Assembly (NCBI GenBank): GCA_963717705.1 | Contig: CAVQWT010000001.1 | Location: 1-64,000, forward strand | DNA: 64,000 bases | Source: CAVQWT01 sp963717705 | GTDB lineage: Bacteria > Pseudomonadota > Gammaproteobacteria > Burkholderiales > Casimicrobiaceae | Reading direction: 5' to 3' | In this document: positions 62,164 to 64,000 of the stretch, in pieces | Position numbering within the stretch: the stretch's first letter is position 1 | Layout: the number at the start of each line of letters is the position of its first letter | Made by a program: the position numbers and the translations under genes | Notes under the pieces: generated by a model | Database searches by the model: none | What the model saw: only the letters and a program-made list of their open reading frames with translations | What the model was told of the DNA's origin: nothing

Positions 62164-64000
62164 ATGGCCTCGCCGCTCCTCGCCAACCTCAATCCGGAAC
62201 AACTCGAGGCCGTCACGCTGCCGCACCAGTCGGCGCTGATCCTCGCCGGCGCGGGCAGCGGCAAGACCCGGGTGCTGACGACGCGCATCGCCTGGCTGCT
62301 CGCGACCGGGCAGGCTTCGCCGCTGTCGATCCTCGCGGTCACCTTCACCAACAAGGCGGCGAAGGAGATGCTGATCCGGCTGTCCACGCTGACGCCGGTC
62401 AACACCCGCGGCATGTGGATCGGCACCTTCCATGGCCTGTGCAACCGGATGCTCCGCGCGCACCACCGCGAGGCGAACCTGCCGCAGCTGTTCCAGATCA
62501 TGGACACGCAGGACCAGCTGTCGCTGATCAAGCGGATGTACAAGGCGCACAACCTGGACGACGAGCGGTTCCCGCCGAAGCAGCTGCAGTGGTTCATCGC
62601 CGGCGCGAAGGAGGAGGGTCTGCGCCCGAACGCCGTCGAGGCGGGCGACGAGTTCGCACGCCGCCAGGTCGAGCACTACGCGCTGTACGAGGCGATGTGC
62701 CAGCGCGAGGGCGTCGTCGACTTCGCCGAACTGCTGCTGCGGAGCTACGAGCTGCTCGCGGGGAACGAGCGGCTGCGCGACCACTACCGGCGCCGGTTCT
62801 CGCACCTGCTGGTCGACGAGTTCCAGGACACCAACGTGCTGCAGTACAAGTGGCTGGGCCAGCTCGCCAGTGCCGAGACCGCGGTGTTCGCGGTCGGCGA
62901 CGACGACCAGTCGATCTACGCGTTCCGCGGCGCCAACGTCGCCAACATGCAGCACTTCGAGCGCGACTTCGCCACGTCGGGGACGGCGGTGCGCCTGATC
63001 AAGCTCGAGCAGAACTACCGCTCGCACGGGCACATCCTCGACGCCGCCAACGCCCTCATCCGCCACAACCAGACGCGGCTCGGCAAGAACCTCTGGACCG
63101 CGGACGCCAAGGGCGAGCCGGTGCGCGCGTTCGCCGCGCCCTCGGACCTCGACGAGGCCGCGTTCATCGTCGACGTGGTCAAGGGCGCCGGGGCCGACGG
63201 CGTGGCGCTCGACGAGGTCGCGGTCCTCTACCGCAGCAACGCCCAGTCGCGGGTGCTCGAGCACGCGCTGTTCAATGCCGGCGTCCCGTACCGCGTCTAC
63301 GGCGGGATGCGCTACTTCGAGCGGGCCGAGGTCAAGCACGCGCTCGCCTACCTGCGGCTGATCGCCGCCCCGGGCGACGACGGCGCGTTCCTGCGCGTCG
63401 TGAATTTCCCACCGCGCGGCATCGGTGCGCGCACGCTCGAATCGCTGCAGGACGCGGCCCGGGGCCAGGGTGCGCCACTGTGGCAGGCGGCGTGCTCGGG
63501 CGCGCTGACCGGCAAGGCGGGCGGCAGTCTTGCCGCGTTCGTCAGGACGATCGAGGCGATGCGCGCGGCGACCGCGGGGCTGCCGCTGCCGGAGGCGGTC
63601 GAGCACGTGATCGAGGCGTCGGGGCTGGTCGCGCACTACCGGGCCGAGAAGGACGGCGAGGACCGCGTCGACAACCTGAAGGAGCTCGTCAACGCCGCGC
63701 AGGGCTTCGTCCGCGAGGCCGAGATCGCCACCGACGCGCCGATGCTGTCGGACCGCGTCGCCGCCGACCCGGCCAACCCCGACGACGTCCCCGCCGACGG
63801 CGCGCAGGAAGGCGCCACCGATCCGCTCACCGCGTTCCTGACCCACGCGGCGCTCGAGGCCGGCGAGACGCAGGCGGCGGAGGGCCGCGCGGCGCTGCAG
63901 CTGATGACGGTCCACGCCGCCAAGGGGCTCGAGTTCCACACGGTCTTCGTCACCGGCCTCGAGGAGGGCCTGTTCCCACACGAGAACAGCCTCAACGAAT
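62164..64000 (+). CDS. uvrD: UvrD/PcrA-type DNA helicase II, truncated by window end
   Basis: The first 612 codons of an SF1A helicase (full length would be about 730-780 aa). Motif I AGAGSGKT (residues 28-35), TFTNKAAKEM, GTFHGLC, the DEFQDTN Walker B (Asp218, Glu219), GDDDQSIYAFRGA, LEQNYRSH, and VHAAKGLEF near the right edge are all in order. It unwinds DNA in mismatch and excision repair. The reading frame continues beyond the window. The start at 62164 gives a 23-nt leader from the TATAAT promoter. A short Asp/Ala/Pro-rich insertion lies around residues 525-560. Confidence 0.96.
   Translation, partial: MASPLLANLNPEQLEAVTLPHQSALILAGAGSGKTRVLTTRIAWLLATGQASPLSILAVTFTNKAAKEMLIRLSTLTPVNTRGMWIGTFHGLCNRMLRAHHREANLPQLFQIMDTQDQLSLIKRMYKAHNLDDERFPPKQLQWFIAGAKEEGLRPNAVEAGDEFARRQVEHYALYEAMCQREGVVDFAELLLRSYELLAGNERLRDHYRRRFSHLLVDEFQDTNVLQYKWLGQLASAETAVFAVGDDDQSIYAFRGANVANMQHFERDFATSGTAVRLIKLEQNYRSHGHILDAANALIRHNQTRLGKNLWTADAKGEPVRAFAAPSDLDEAAFIVDVVKGAGADGVALDEVAVLYRSNAQSRVLEHALFNAGVPYRVYGGMRYFERAEVKHALAYLRLIAAPGDDGAFLRVVNFPPRGIGARTLESLQDAARGQGAPLWQAACSGALTGKAGGSLAAFVRTIEAMRAATAGLPLPEAVEHVIEASGLVAHYRAEKDGEDRVDNLKELVNAAQGFVREAEIATDAPMLSDRVAADPANPDDVPADGAQEGATDPLTAFLTHAALEAGETQAAEGRAALQLMTVHAAKGLEFHTVFVTGLEEGLFPHENSLNE

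Overview
The window is a GC-rich (about 70% by eye) chromosomal segment of a betaproteobacterium, probably Burkholderiales or a near relative. I base this on the gene content and on neighbourhoods known from that class: spoT-rpoZ-gmk-yicC next to a Ser/Thr kinase/PP2C pair, a pilGHIJ-chpA chemosensory cluster, yqgE-ruvX-pyrR-pyrB-pyrC', and argA with the Fe(II)-trafficking protein gene facing uvrD. I saw no rRNA, tRNA, CRISPR array, prophage or transposase gene. Nearly all of the DNA is coding and the codon usage looks uniform.

Layout. 1-9 kb: aldo/keto reductase, TerC-type membrane protein, DAHP synthase, asparaginyl-tRNA synthetase, a TPR/GT41 glycosyltransferase, a protein of unknown function and a fasciclin-domain protein. 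9.4-17.3 kb: one giant exported repeat protein (about 2,618 aa) with eleven repeats at an exact 399-bp period and a C-terminal membrane anchor/sorting tail. 17.3-19.2 kb: a cold-shock gene with a probable long leader, a 0.64-kb non-coding stretch with strong inverted and direct repeats, and a core-MetE methionine synthase. 19.4-27 kb: 2-hydroxyacid dehydrogenase, grxD, the stringent-response operon (spoT, rpoZ, gmk, yicC), and a kinase/phosphatase pair behind a consensus sigma-54 promoter. 27-36 kb: a DnaQ-like exonuclease, then a phosphate-centred neighbourhood: ppk1 behind a Pho box, sixA, a three-gene operon resembling phosphate-starvation lipid remodelling (acyltransferase, PlcP-like phosphoesterase, GT4 glycosyltransferase), and ppx. 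36.4-48 kb: ilvA and the type IV pilus/twitching chemosensory cluster ending in a 1,995-aa CheA hybrid. 48-55 kb: an exported SLH-domain protein, an EF-G paralogue, photolyase and PhoD. 55-64 kb: the compact yqgE-ruvX-pyrR-pyrB-pyrC' operon, a dienelactone hydrolase, an AhpD-like protein, the Fe(II)-trafficking protein, argA, and the first 612 codons of uvrD, which runs off the right edge.

Four intergenic sites carry a short element whose ends match the core GGGGTCAGGTC and its complement. Two copies are about 230 bp, one is about 106 bp and one is a single end. They look like a MITE-like, non-autonomous family; one copy supplies the last codons of the photolyase gene.

No single locus is clearly a new defence or biosynthetic system. 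The most interesting leads are the phosphate/polyphosphate/lipid neighbourhood with its Pho box, the sigma-54 promoter driving the kinase/phosphatase pair, the repeat-dense 17.6-18.1 kb stretch, the MITE-like family, the length-locked repeats of the giant protein, and a symmetric divergent promoter between argA and uvrD. All assignments rest on reading motifs by eye; no database search was run.
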